Origin: a virus
Virus record (IMG/VR): IMGVR_UViG_3300032093_012631
Span: 1-24,013 of that record
Reading direction: 5' to 3' (one strand)
DNA length: 24,013 nucleotides
Shown here piece by piece: positions 1-7,501 of this stretch (position 1 is the first letter of the stretch; the number at the start of each line of letters is the position of its first letter). The notes under the pieces are model-generated. The model saw nothing but the letters and a program-made list of their open reading frames with translations. It searched no databases and was not told where the DNA came from. Position numbers and translations under genes: made by a program.

Positions 1-748
1 GATCTGTCCAGGTACTGAGCATGAGGTTGTTCCAAGAGTATCCTTGAGACTCACGATTTTCAAATGCTTCTTGCATTCGCTTTTTACGAACACCTGGAAA
101 TGCACTCATGACATTGTCACTGGCATCGCCCCGGATACACTTTTCAAACAGCAGCCAATTGGGATTAGGCTTTGGCAACTCTTCACCCTTTTTGTTGAAG
201 GCAAGATTGCCATCTTTGTCGTAAATTCCATCTATGGTATAGAGCAATGCACTGATGCCGTCATAGATTTTCACATTTGGGGCCAACAGTTGTTGAAAGT
301 CACTGTCAGTGCTGACAATCACATGGTTACTGGTTGGATGCAATTGAATCCAGCGTGCAATCAAGTCATCTGCTTCAGCATGGGGAGCTTTCAAAACAGT
401 TGCATTTGTGCGATCTTGGGCAAACTGTATGAAATCATCAAGAGCTTCAAAAAAAGTTTTGTCTTCTTCCATTTCATCCACAGTGCGCTGACCAGCTGCT
501 ACTCTGCGGTGCGCTTTGTAAGGTGGGTAAAAATCCCTGCGCCAACTGCGGCTTTCCAAACACACTACCAAATGTGAGCCTTTTTGGTCGTTCCACACCT
601 TTTTGATACTGGTGAAGATAGTATGCATTGCCAAGCCCACTTGCGCATTGAAGTCAGGAGCTCTTACACCATAACGAACACGCATGGCTAGATTTTGTAG
701 ATCTACAATTACATAAGTGCTCACAGGCAGTTCTCCACTATATTGCAC
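1..748 (-). CDS. 5'-3' exonuclease of the FEN / phage RNase H family (3' end outside window)
   Basis: I translated the reverse complement by hand. The frame stays open from 748 to the window edge (249 residues), so the C-terminus is missing. Family landmarks appear in order: an N-terminal VIVDLQNLAMR metal-binding segment, YKAHR (the YKxxR motif), AEADDLIA (acidic metal ligands), STDSDFQQL and RGDASDNV followed by PGV. These are the signature residues of 5' flap nucleases such as T4 RNase H, which removes RNA primers and flaps on the lagging strand. Two GTG starts compete. GTG at 748 has GGGAGG 8 bases upstream. GTG at 724 has GGAG at similar spacing and would begin STYVIVDL, closer to the usual family N-terminus. 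It is the last gene of the QueE segment in this window, 25 bases after the preceding stop. The family call is firm; T4 rnh orthology versus a more PolA-like 5' nuclease is open. Confidence 0.88.
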   Translation of the reverse strand, partial: MQYSGELPVSTYVIVDLQNLAMRVRYGVRAPDFNAQVGLAMHTIFTSIKKVWNDQKGSHLVVCLESRSWRRDFYPPYKAHRRVAAGQRTVDEMEEDKTFFEALDDFIQFAQDRTNATVLKAPHAEADDLIARWIQLHPTSNHVIVSTDSDFQQLLAPNVKIYDGISALLYTIDGIYDKDGNLAFNKKGEELPKPNPNWLLFEKCIRGDASDNVMSAFPGVRKKRMQEAFENRESQGYSWNNLMLSTWTD

Positions 749-773
749 AACTCTAGCCTCCCTTGAGATTGTG

Positions 774-1394
774 TCAACTGTATTCAGTTTTCTGCTTGTT
801 GGGCCGACGTGCTCGCCTATTTGTGGGCACAGCAGTGGCAACAAATGTGTTGTCTTGTTCACCAAGATCACTTGCCACACTTCTGCATACATCTGTCAAC
901 CATTTTTCAACAATTTCCTGTTCACTGGCACCTTCATAGCCATTATCTCTGAGAAATTCAACAAAATAACTGTTGTAATCCAATTCAAAAAAGCTTTTGC
1001 TGGGATCAGAGGGGTCCCAGCTTATGTTGGGCATGGCCACCCAAGGCTCTTTCCGGGCTTCAGCAACTTGTTTTTCATGCTCAGTTTTATCCAGCTTGTG
1101 ATGCTTGAGCTCCACATCCAAAAGTGCTACAGCTTTTTCTGTAGTACCTTCTTGTGTTGTTAAGTTCACCATTTCTTTGTCGAAGTCATAATCAGAAATA
1201 TCTTTGTGCTTTTTTCTGGCTTGCAGCTTTTGGATTTCCTGAGTGAGCGGATCGCTCTCATTTATTTCAACCAGTCTTAAGTCCAGGTCCAGGCCGCTGA
1301 GAGCGTATTCTGCCTCTGCGATCTGTCTAGTACGCCCTCGCAAGCCCCAGCTTCCGGGCCAAAGACCAAAGGGGATTTTTGGCTTTTTGCTCAT
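774..1394 (-). CDS. hypothetical phage protein, 206 aa
   Basis: I do not recognise this family. It starts at ATG with a good ribosome binding site (AAGGA, 8 bases upstream). The N-terminus is basic and glycine/tryptophan-rich (KIPFGLWPGSWGLRGR). A charged, probably helical, middle section follows (about residues 45-115, rich in Lys, Glu and Asp), then a segment with aromatic residues (SFFELDYNSYFVEFL). The C-terminus is strongly basic (RRARRPNKQ). There is no signal peptide or membrane segment. The charge pattern would fit a nucleic-acid-associated or capsid-interior protein, but that is only inference. It lies between a 117-aa unknown and the 5' nuclease and is probably co-transcribed with both. 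Confidence 0.8.
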   Translation of the reverse strand: MSKKPKIPFGLWPGSWGLRGRTRQIAEAEYALSGLDLDLRLVEINESDPLTQEIQKLQARKKHKDISDYDFDKEMVNLTTQEGTTEKAVALLDVELKHHKLDKTEHEKQVAEARKEPWVAMPNISWDPSDPSKSFFELDYNSYFVEFLRDNGYEGASEQEIVEKWLTDVCRSVASDLGEQDNTFVATAVPTNRRARRPNKQKTEYS

Positions 1395-1447
1395 GTTTTT
1401 TCCTTGAATAGGTTATCGAATGTGAAGTCAGACACAAGCACAGATCT

Positions 1448-1801
1448 CTAGTTTGCAAGTTGAGGTTTATGAATGATTTCGATACTAGCACCTGTGTGAT
1501 GGTCAAATACTGTTATATGCATACCTGTATAATCATTCTGTATGAGTTGCATAACATAAGCTGCAACATGATTGCTCAGATTGTTGGCTCTGGTATCAAA
1601 ATCTTCAGATAATCTCGCATTTGTGCATGATATTGCACGTATAGTCACATGAGAGTTTTGAGATGTTGCTACCAGAGGGTTAAACGGGATGATACCAGAA
1701 GCCACTTGCTCAATTTGATTGAGTATTTCTTCGCGCAAAATTTGTTGCAGCTTATGATCAGCATCATCCAACCCCTTGTTACCTTCGAGTTTCGCGGTCA
1801 T
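1448..1801 (-). CDS. hypothetical protein, 117 aa
   Basis: Family not recognised. The ATG at 1801 is preceded by AAGGA with 6 bases of spacing and overlaps the previous stop as ATGA, so translational coupling is likely. The first 40 residues look helical and charged (DDADHKLQQILREEILNQIEQV). The C-terminal part alternates hydrophobic residues like beta strands (HVTIRAISC, GMHITVFDHHTGASIEII). No catalytic motif is evident. A 53-base gap follows before the 206-aa gene, and it contains only that gene's ribosome binding site. It sits in the same run as QueE and the 88-aa gene, but nothing in the sequence ties it to deazaguanine synthesis. Confidence 0.75.
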   Translation of the reverse strand: MTAKLEGNKGLDDADHKLQQILREEILNQIEQVASGIIPFNPLVATSQNSHVTIRAISCTNARLSEDFDTRANNLSNHVAAYVMQLIQNDYTGMHITVFDHHTGASIEIIHKPQLAN

Positions 1802-2064
1802 GTTTTGTCCTTGAATCTGTTTGGTAACACGTATGAGAGATCACTTAGATCAAACACATAGTCTGGTGCTGAAAGTTGCACTGCATATCTCACATGAGGA
1901 TGGATGTATTTTTGATGCTCGGAGATTGGGCATTCAGCTACACGCTTGGCCAGCGTGGAGAGATTGGTGGGATCCTGTCCATAGCTGATGGTGAAGAATC
2001 CTCGATTCTCCACCAATAGTTCTCCACTCTCTGAATACCAATTGAATCTTACTGGGATGCTCAC
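1798..2064 (-). CDS. hypothetical protein, 88 aa
   Basis: Family not recognised. I chose GTG at 2064, two bases after the queE stop, giving a protein that begins MSIPVRFNWYSESGE. The same frame is open back to an ATG at 2127, but that start would overlap queE by about 60 bases and adds a Pro/Cys-rich stretch that looks like a frame shadow. No clear ribosome binding site precedes the GTG, so coupling to queE termination is assumed. The protein reads as mainly beta strands (IPVRFNWY, GFFTISYG, VRYAVQLSAPDYVFDL). Its TGA overlaps the ATG of the 117-aa gene. The frame is well supported; the start is uncertain. Confidence 0.62.
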   Translation of the reverse strand: MSIPVRFNWYSESGELLVENRGFFTISYGQDPTNLSTLAKRVAECPISEHQKYIHPHVRYAVQLSAPDYVFDLSDLSYVLPNRFKDKT

Positions 2065-2066
2065 TG

Positions 2067-2951
2067 TTAAGCCAAACTTGCATAGAGGTGGATTTGGAGA
2101 TTGAGTATCATGCCATGTGTAGCACAATAACGTGCAGCATATTCATGATTGGCTTGATTGGCTGTCATATTCAACAGCCCCTCTTGCCAAAAACTGATTA
2201 CCTCATCAACAGTGCTCCGCTCATCCATAGATATTTGATTTTTTTCTGCGCGAAGTTGTTTGCTCTTTTGGGGAAGATCGTTGTAGACATTCATGGGACT
2301 CACAAAAACTGGCTTGCCTGTCTCCTGTTTCCATCGGTGTGCCCACTCAGGAACTGTGTTGTAGGGTGTGTCCGGGTCTGCACTCATCACAAACTTCAAA
2401 CAGTCTGCTCGTGCCAGCATCTCAGGACGAGGCTCAAGATACTTCACAGCCCGACCATTTTTCTCACTGCATTTGGGACTCACCACCAATGTGGTCTCGC
2501 GCGGAATGTTTTGCACAATGGTTCCATTGCTTTCAATCTGTGTTTTGGCAAACTGTGTGTTCATGTGCTCCAAAAATGGCACAATGTTTTTTTGGAGCAT
2601 GGGCTCGCCACCAGTTAACACCAGCACCATATCGCGCTTTTTCACAGGATCGCTGCCAGGTCCGCCATAAACCACATCAGCCCAAAGTGGAACGTCACCT
2701 TGAAAATGCTGAGAGATAGTTTTGGAGATCTTTGTGTCCAGTTCCGCCACTGTCATCCAGTCGCCATCGTCGAAAAAAGTGTCGCAAAAGCTGCAAGCAA
2801 GATTGCATTTGGCCAAACGCACAAACATGGCAGGCTCACCACGATAAGGACCTTCGCCTTGAAGTGTCACACCAAATATGCTAGTAACAAATATTTTGTC
2901 TACAGCATCTTTGAAATACTTTTCGCCTACGATTTCATTCTTCCCAAACAA
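2067..2951 (-). CDS. queE: QueE-like radical SAM 7-carboxy-7-deazaguanine synthase
   Basis: Predicted to convert 6-carboxytetrahydropterin to 7-carboxy-7-deazaguanine, the ring contraction on the way to preQ0 and preQ1. Counting from the TTG at 2951 (294 aa), FGVTLQGEGPYRGEPAMFVR occupies about residues 26-45, directly before a CX3CX2C radical SAM cluster (C49, C53, C56). TGGEPML (113-119) is the SAM-binding glycine motif. The protein is longer than typical bacterial QueE (about 210-245 aa), with inserts in the C-terminal half, as is common in phage versions. The TTG start is chosen because a perfect AGGAG lies 7 bases upstream. The longer frame back to 3005 would begin inside a promoter-like TTGACG box. 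It opens the leftmost transcript, and folE, dpdA and a queD-like gene lie upstream. Confidence in the enzyme family is high. Confidence 0.9.
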   Translation of the reverse strand: MFGKNEIVGEKYFKDAVDKIFVTSIFGVTLQGEGPYRGEPAMFVRLAKCNLACSFCDTFFDDGDWMTVAELDTKISKTISQHFQGDVPLWADVVYGGPGSDPVKKRDMVLVLTGGEPMLQKNIVPFLEHMNTQFAKTQIESNGTIVQNIPRETTLVVSPKCSEKNGRAVKYLEPRPEMLARADCLKFVMSADPDTPYNTVPEWAHRWKQETGKPVFVSPMNVYNDLPQKSKQLRAEKNQISMDERSTVDEVISFWQEGLLNMTANQANHEYAARYCATHGMILNLQIHLYASLA

Positions 2952-2976
2952 TATAATTCTCCTGATAACTACAATA

Positions 2977-3005
2977 ATTTTGTAGTATGTGTAATGATGC
3001 GTCAA
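2977..3005 (-). promoter_or_regulatory. sigma70-like promoter candidate for queE
   Basis: On the minus strand, TTGACG (3005-3000, 5 of 6 to consensus) is followed after 17 bases by CAAAAT (2982-2977, 4 of 6). The start point would fall near 2970, leaving a short leader with AGGAG before the TTG start of queE. The 3006-3057 gap between the GT17-like gene and this box shows no convincing terminator. Confidence 0.4.
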
Positions 3006-3057
3006 TAACCATATTCCCTAGCTTACCCTTGTTGATATGTGTTTAAGAAACATAGGG

Positions 3058-3936
3058 CTAGGAGCGGTGTGCATGGATAATGTCCTTGCTATAAAAGTCT
3101 AAAGTTGAAAATTGAGTCTCTGGCAAAATAAATGAGGTGTATTTTTGTCTATTATCTGTTAGAGATTGAGGAAAGTAATCATCTACTACAACTGTTTCAA
3201 AATGCTGCCCTGGACCTTCATGCGAACTTTTGGAAACAATGAATTTGAAAATGTCAAAGTTTTCAATTATTTCAGGCACGTTTGCCTCAGTATGAGCAAA
3301 ACTTTGTAGTTTTAAAATTCCATGAGTGTTGTCGCCCAAGGAACTCCAATGCCATCCTCCGTGGGCAATGAAGCGTGTGCTTGCAGGCAAAGGGGTCCAC
3401 GGAAAGGTGAAAGACCTTTCCGTTTGTGGATCAGTAAAAATTTGTGCTTTTGTTACGATAATATTTGGTCCGGCAATCCAAGGCATTGCTAGATTGTTTG
3501 CTATCCGCATATAATTAAATTTATAAAGATACATTGGGCAGAATAAAATCCAGCGTGCGTTAGATGTATCTTTTTGGCAATCTTGCACACAAGTCGGTCG
3601 TGGAATCTCATCAACATCGCTAGTAATAATGAGATCATTGGGCTGCATATCCCAAAGACCTCGCATCAGGCTCTGGCGTTGATGGTGCTCACGTTCCCAT
3701 GCATTGTTTCTGGTAAGCCCGCTAGGCATGTCAGAAACAACAATGTGTCTAATTTTTGTTGCGAATTTTGAGAAAAGATGCTGATTTTCATAAAAATATA
3801 AGGGTTTGTGTTGTCCACTATGAGTAAAGGGTGACTCTGCAATTACAAAAAAATCCACCTTATCCCACAATGTTTCGAGCCTTAACTCTAGGAGCATAAG
3901 TTCATTGTAAAAAGTAAAGCAATCATAAATTTTCAT
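3058..3936 (-). CDS. GT17-like glycosyltransferase
   Basis: The N-terminus (KIYDCFTFYNELMLLELRLE) followed by FFVIAESPFTHSGQHKPLYF matches glycosyltransferase family 17, related to MGAT3-type beta-1,4-N-acetylglucosaminyltransferases. This GT-A family occurs in bacteria and giant or phage viruses. The nucleotide-sugar/metal motif is SDVDEIPR, with Asp107, Asp109 and Glu110. WPF-like aromatic segments and HGGWHWSSLG later in the protein also fit the family. The 292-aa length is normal for a viral, soluble version; there is no membrane anchor. An AAGGA ribosome binding site lies about 10 bases before the ATG. It ends the sugar cassette, just upstream of queE. Donor and acceptor cannot be read from the sequence. 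They could be a virion glycan, host surface polysaccharide or modified DNA. Confidence 0.8.
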   Translation of the reverse strand: MKIYDCFTFYNELMLLELRLETLWDKVDFFVIAESPFTHSGQHKPLYFYENQHLFSKFATKIRHIVVSDMPSGLTRNNAWEREHHQRQSLMRGLWDMQPNDLIITSDVDEIPRPTCVQDCQKDTSNARWILFCPMYLYKFNYMRIANNLAMPWIAGPNIIVTKAQIFTDPQTERSFTFPWTPLPASTRFIAHGGWHWSSLGDNTHGILKLQSFAHTEANVPEIIENFDIFKFIVSKSSHEGPGQHFETVVVDDYFPQSLTDNRQKYTSFILPETQFSTLDFYSKDIIHAHRS

Positions 3937-3965
3937 AAAAACAATTTCCTTATGCTGAAGCGTTA

Positions 3966-5390
3966 TTATCTTCTAGCAATAATACCATCAACTTTAATAA
4001 ATTCCACAGTGTAACCTGTTTGCCGAAAGATTTCTGCCAGCTGGTTCCTCTTTGCATTGATAACATCTTCCCAAGATTTATGGGCAGTAGCTACAGCATG
4101 AACTTCCACGAACCATGTATAAACCTTATCTTTTACAGCGTTAACTTTTGAAAATGTAAGTGCATCTATCTCACCGCCTTCAATGTCACATTTTACCAAG
4201 TCAACCCGATCCCAAGCTGATTGCTCAATCAAGGTAGGTAAATCTACCGCAGGTACTACAATTTTTTGGTCTGTTTTGTACATAAAGCCATTCATCTGTG
4301 TATTTTGTTGGTTTACATAAAACTCGGCGTTGCCACAAGTGTAGCCCAATGCAAGAGGTAGGCATTGAATATTGGAGTAAGGGGCTGTTAATTTTTGTAA
4401 TACAGAAAAAGTATCTGGACTGGGTTCTAGAGCTATAATTTTTTCTGCATGTGAGTGCATATATAAGGCAAAAAGGCCAATATTGGCACCAATGTCTAAA
4501 ACACGCATTTTTGCGTGCGTAGACAATAGTTGATCGTAAAATCTTACATTATTTATTTCATTTAATGTGTGATCTGTATAATTGGCGCCATTTTGCCAAA
4601 AGTGCTGCAATTCAGGATCAAGTTCTATCCGAACTTCTGTTCGATCGCTGGCAATCAAACTTATAACAGGCATCATATTATTATTATCCTTTTGTAATTG
4701 AATTTTTTGTTGTTTATCTACAATAGTAGAAATTATTGCAACCCTATGATCAAGATCCAATCCTGGTAAATGTAACAGCCAGTCGCCATCTTCCCAACTC
4801 CCTACACTATTCAATTTATCTACAGGTTTATGAACATATGGATACAGTTGGTAGTTGTAGCTGTTCATATGCTTTTGGGGAACAATAGTGATTGTGTTAT
4901 ACCACCACGGAGGAACAATCAAATTCTCACCTGTAGGATAACTGGAACTGCCAGTATCGGGCCAACTACATAAATGGTTTATTGCCCATTGATCTGAATC
5001 CCACTTGCCTTGGGATGCAAATTCTAAGGCCAGAATAGCATGGAGAAACCTGCGAGTGTCTTCACTATTTTTTAGTAAAATACTTCCTGTATTAACACCA
5101 TTTGAATCAGTTGAAAGTATTACATTTGAGGATTGGATTATTCTATCTTCAATTTTGACATCAAAATTTGTTATTACTGAGTCACAATCAGTGTACCATA
5201 GCCACATTATCTCAGGATTTGAGTCCAAAATAGATAAGGCATATTTGAATCTATCAAAATTGGACGAATAATCGTCGAACAAAAATGCCTTATAATTATG
5301 GGCTTCAGCGTACAACTTTTTGTTTTTATCCCATGTCAAGTAGCTTAAGTCTTTAAGACTGGAGTTTATGACTGAAAAAATTGCATACAT
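3966..5390 (-). CDS. two-domain protein: GT34-like glycosyltransferase fused to FkbM methyltransferase
   Basis: Residues 1 to about 230 look like a GT-A galactosyl/mannosyl-transferase of the GT34 (GMA12/MNN10) type. WYTDCDSVITN contains the DxD metal motif (Asp68-Cys-Asp70), NTGSILLKNS lies near 100-109, SDQWAI near 132 and GDWLLHLPG near 202-210. Residues from about 250 to 474 form a class I SAM methyltransferase of the FkbM family: VLDIGANIGLFALY (motif I, about 297-310), IALEPSP (acidic end of strand 2), VDLVKCDIEGGEIDAL (396-411, the FkbM hallmark) and FVEVHA (427-432). FkbM enzymes usually O-methylate sugars. One protein may therefore add a sugar and cap it with a methyl group. A TAGGA ribosome binding site precedes ATG 5390. 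The domain calls are secure; the acceptor is unknown. Confidence 0.82.
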   Translation of the reverse strand: MYAIFSVINSSLKDLSYLTWDKNKKLYAEAHNYKAFLFDDYSSNFDRFKYALSILDSNPEIMWLWYTDCDSVITNFDVKIEDRIIQSSNVILSTDSNGVNTGSILLKNSEDTRRFLHAILALEFASQGKWDSDQWAINHLCSWPDTGSSSYPTGENLIVPPWWYNTITIVPQKHMNSYNYQLYPYVHKPVDKLNSVGSWEDGDWLLHLPGLDLDHRVAIISTIVDKQQKIQLQKDNNNMMPVISLIASDRTEVRIELDPELQHFWQNGANYTDHTLNEINNVRFYDQLLSTHAKMRVLDIGANIGLFALYMHSHAEKIIALEPSPDTFSVLQKLTAPYSNIQCLPLALGYTCGNAEFYVNQQNTQMNGFMYKTDQKIVVPAVDLPTLIEQSAWDRVDLVKCDIEGGEIDALTFSKVNAVKDKVYTWFVEVHAVATAHKSWEDVINAKRNQLAEIFRQTGYTVEFIKVDGIIARR

Positions 5391-5404
5391 CTCTGGTTAT
5401 CCTA

Positions 5405-6196
5405 CTAAAAATATTTGCCATTTGCTCTTGGAAACCAACAGTCGCCCCCTGCGCTATTTGGCGTCGGAGTAGCAGTCTGTTCATTTTGTTCACAGAGATA
5501 AGGTTTTCCTAAACCAATAGCAATAGCAAGGGCACTGCTTTGATTGCCAATAAATAGTTCACAGCCTTGAATTACTCTACACAACTCCAATAAGTTTGCT
5601 GTAGGGAAAAAATCAATTTGTGTTTTGAATACGCTTTCAAAGCTCTCATGTTCAGAGGCAGACCCCACAAATACTGCCTGCTCACACAAGTTGTTCTGAA
5701 GTAGTTCAAACCATTTGGGATGTGCCTCTGCTTGCAGATATCGAGAAGTCCTATTAACAACTAGTGATTTGCCTGGTATTATTATGGGATCTACTGGCGT
5801 TAACCAAGGTTCATGCAATAGCTTGTGATTTATAATAGGATCTGCTATGTTCCATCCCAAACTTAAGCCATAGACCTGAGTTTGATTACCTTGCCATCCA
5901 TGTGGTAAAATCCATTGCCAATTTTTTGAAGCCAAATCAATGTCAATTACTTCTGATTGCCACAGTTCTACACTGTGCAGGTAATCTTGGGCTTTTAACA
6001 ACGGATGTATTTGCTGGAAATCATCAAGTGTAAGCCTATTTGGATGTGGGTTGCCTCTCCACCCCAATACTTTCGTACAAAACTCATCAAGATAATTCAA
6101 TCGCACATAAAGATTACCACCACCAAGCATTTTTATAATGCATAAACTATAGATAGTGTCGCCAAATGTTGTGTAATTTAAAAAATTCAAAGGCAT
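5405..6196 (-). CDS. GT9/heptosyltransferase-like GT-B protein
   Basis: The 263-aa protein begins with a strand-loop-helix (LNFLNYTTFGDTIYSLCIIKML), as in ADP-heptose:LPS heptosyltransferases, where a GD(L/A) turn opens the first Rossmann fold. The second half has SLVVNRTSRY, then QAVFVGSASEHESF, then CELFIGNQSSALAIAIGLGKPYLCEQ. That order matches the donor-binding half of GT9 enzymes (the D-G-SG..HiAaAlgkP region). The N-terminal half is shorter than in cellular GT9 enzymes (about 320-350 aa). No ribosome binding site is visible. The ATG starts two bases after the upstream methyltransferase stop, suggesting coupled translation. It could also be a degenerate GT-B protein without catalysis. 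The fold is likely and the substrate unknown. Confidence 0.6.
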   Translation of the reverse strand: MPLNFLNYTTFGDTIYSLCIIKMLGGGNLYVRLNYLDEFCTKVLGWRGNPHPNRLTLDDFQQIHPLLKAQDYLHSVELWQSEVIDIDLASKNWQWILPHGWQGNQTQVYGLSLGWNIADPIINHKLLHEPWLTPVDPIIIPGKSLVVNRTSRYLQAEAHPKWFELLQNNLCEQAVFVGSASEHESFESVFKTQIDFFPTANLLELCRVIQGCELFIGNQSSALAIAIGLGKPYLCEQNEQTATPTPNSAGGDCWFPRANGKYF

Positions 6197-6198
6197 TT

Positions 6199-6783
6199 TT
6201 ATGCTTTTTTGTGTAACACTATCTCAATAGCAGATTCGCTAACCGGATTAAGTGTTTGATCAATATCTGTTTTGGCATAATCGAAATGGGAATCTAACAG
6301 CTCCAGCTTCAAGATTGATAGTTCAGGAAAATTCCTGAAAAAATCCGTGCAGTTGATGCTCACAGGACACCAGCTATGTGTTTTTTGAATGGTCCAGGAG
6401 GTTTTGTGATCACCATTGTAGCGACTGGGCCAATTTTTTTGTTCATAAATGTCTTCATCAGGAACAGTGATAATCATATGCCCTTTGGGTTTCAATATTC
6501 TAATCCAATTTTGCATTGCTATGTAAGGATCTACAATATGTTCCAAACAGTGGCTACTGATAATAAAATCATAAGATTCATTAGGAACGTTTTGCATATA
6601 TTGCGCATCACCATCACCCCAATCCCAAGCCCTTACGTGTGAAATTTTTGGAAAAAAAGTAGTGTAATTCAGCAGACTATCTGATCCTGCACCAATATCT
6701 ATACCATTCCCTACAAAATATCGGGTAATAAATCGGCTGTCAGATAGTCTTCGAATTATAGATTTGCTAGTTTCGTGTGTCAT
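6199..6783 (-). CDS. class I SAM-dependent methyltransferase (Methyltransf_11 type)
   Basis: A compact 194-aa methyltransferase. GIDIGAGSDSLL (about 27-38) is the SAM-binding glycine loop, and AWDWGDGDAQYM follows with an acidic patch. YDFIISSHCLEHIVDP (71-86) is the typical motif II with the C-L-E-H signature, and ILKPKGHMIITVPDED (96-111) is motif III. The family methylates small molecules, sugars, lipids or quinones and does not reveal its substrate. GGAG with 7 bases of spacing precedes the ATG. The first 17 bases overlap the end of the 151-aa gene. Its position among glycosyltransferases suggests methylation of a sugar or of the same glycan, but this is inference. A role on a modified base cannot be excluded. 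Confidence 0.8.
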   Translation of the reverse strand: MTHETSKSIIRRLSDSRFITRYFVGNGIDIGAGSDSLLNYTTFFPKISHVRAWDWGDGDAQYMQNVPNESYDFIISSHCLEHIVDPYIAMQNWIRILKPKGHMIITVPDEDIYEQKNWPSRYNGDHKTSWTIQKTHSWCPVSINCTDFFRNFPELSILKLELLDSHFDYAKTDIDQTLNPVSESAIEIVLHKKA

Positions 6784-7222
6784 TTTGGTTCTCCAAACTG
6801 TTGTTTAACGCCTGCCAAGTAAGCTTTCCTTCTCTGTGCTCAATCTCTATTTCCAAGGCTGCAATCAATTGCTCTTGCGTCATGCTCCGGGCCAACCTCA
6901 AGCACTTTTCAACTCCTCGAAGATAGCTTCGAGCTATGGCCACTTTCCCAGCAGAGGAGATGTCAATGCAGTTTTGCAGACTTTGGACCAAGCGAGATGC
7001 ACCCTCATTGGGTTTGTTCAAGTGCCACTTCACCTCACCTTGCACGCTGATGCTGAAGATGGTTTCGCCAAAGTCATTGTTGATTTGGAGTGCAGTAGTT
7101 GGTTGGTGTATATGTATAGCTAAATTGCTACCAACAGTGTATCCAGCTCCTGGGTTACCTAAAGAAACACTGGTGATTGCTCCATTACTGACTCCAGTGA
7201 CTTTGAAAGTGGTATTGCTCAT
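6767..7222 (-). CDS. hypothetical phage protein, 151 aa, with N-terminal GAGYT-type motif
   Basis: Not recognised as a named family. The first 50 residues contain VTGVSNGAITSVSLGNPGAGYTVG, a motif type often repeated in phage structural or adhesin proteins (…NGGSGYT…). Here it occurs once. The rest appears mixed, with a beta segment (ETIFSISVQGEVKWHL) and then helices with many Arg and Glu (residues about 85-145). The ATG overlaps the previous stop as ATGA, so translation is probably coupled. The ribosome binding site is weak. The 3' end overlaps the methyltransferase start by 17 bases. It may be a small virion protein sitting inside the sugar cassette. Function is unknown. Confidence 0.7.
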   Translation of the reverse strand: MSNTTFKVTGVSNGAITSVSLGNPGAGYTVGSNLAIHIHQPTTALQINNDFGETIFSISVQGEVKWHLNKPNEGASRLVQSLQNCIDISSAGKVAIARSYLRGVEKCLRLARSMTQEQLIAALEIEIEHREGKLTWQALNNSLENQNDTRN

Positions 7223-7500
7223 GAGATAGAGCTTTTCAAAAAAATTAGGAACTTATCAAAATCCTCTTGACTCCAAAACAGAAACCGCCAGGTTTGATAG
7301 TTTAACTTTTCGGCAGAGAAAATCTGCTTCACGTTTTCCTCGCACCATGCTTGCAGAAACTCAGCTGATGGCTCTGTGCGCTGTGCTGTGGGAGTGTACA
7401 TCTGTTCAAATGTCAACTCACATAGATGATGCAGCATAACTGACTTTACATCAGTTGGTAACGAGCCCCACTCGCGATAACGAGGAATGCTAATCTGCAT
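7219..7500 (-). CDS. hypothetical protein, 93 aa
   Basis: No family recognised. The protein is aromatic-rich and probably helical (TDVKSVMLHHLCELTFEQMY, AEFLQAWCEENVKQIF, YQTWRFLFWSQEDFDKFLIFLK). It has no signal or membrane segment. The ATG at 7500 lies one base after the folE stop, with AGGA about 9 bases upstream. Its TGA overlaps the next ATG. Tight coupling on both sides makes it a real member of the operon. Phage genomes often carry such a small protein paired with a GAGYT protein, but I cannot name a role. Confidence 0.7.
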   Translation of the reverse strand: MQISIPRYREWGSLPTDVKSVMLHHLCELTFEQMYTPTAQRTEPSAEFLQAWCEENVKQIFSAEKLNYQTWRFLFWSQEDFDKFLIFLKSSIS

Positions 7501-7501
7501 C

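Noticed and set aside
44-577. Plus-strand open frame of 177 codons
   Set aside because: It lies antisense to the 5' nuclease, whose motifs are unmistakable. It has no ribosome binding site and reads as Cys/Phe-rich shadow sequence.
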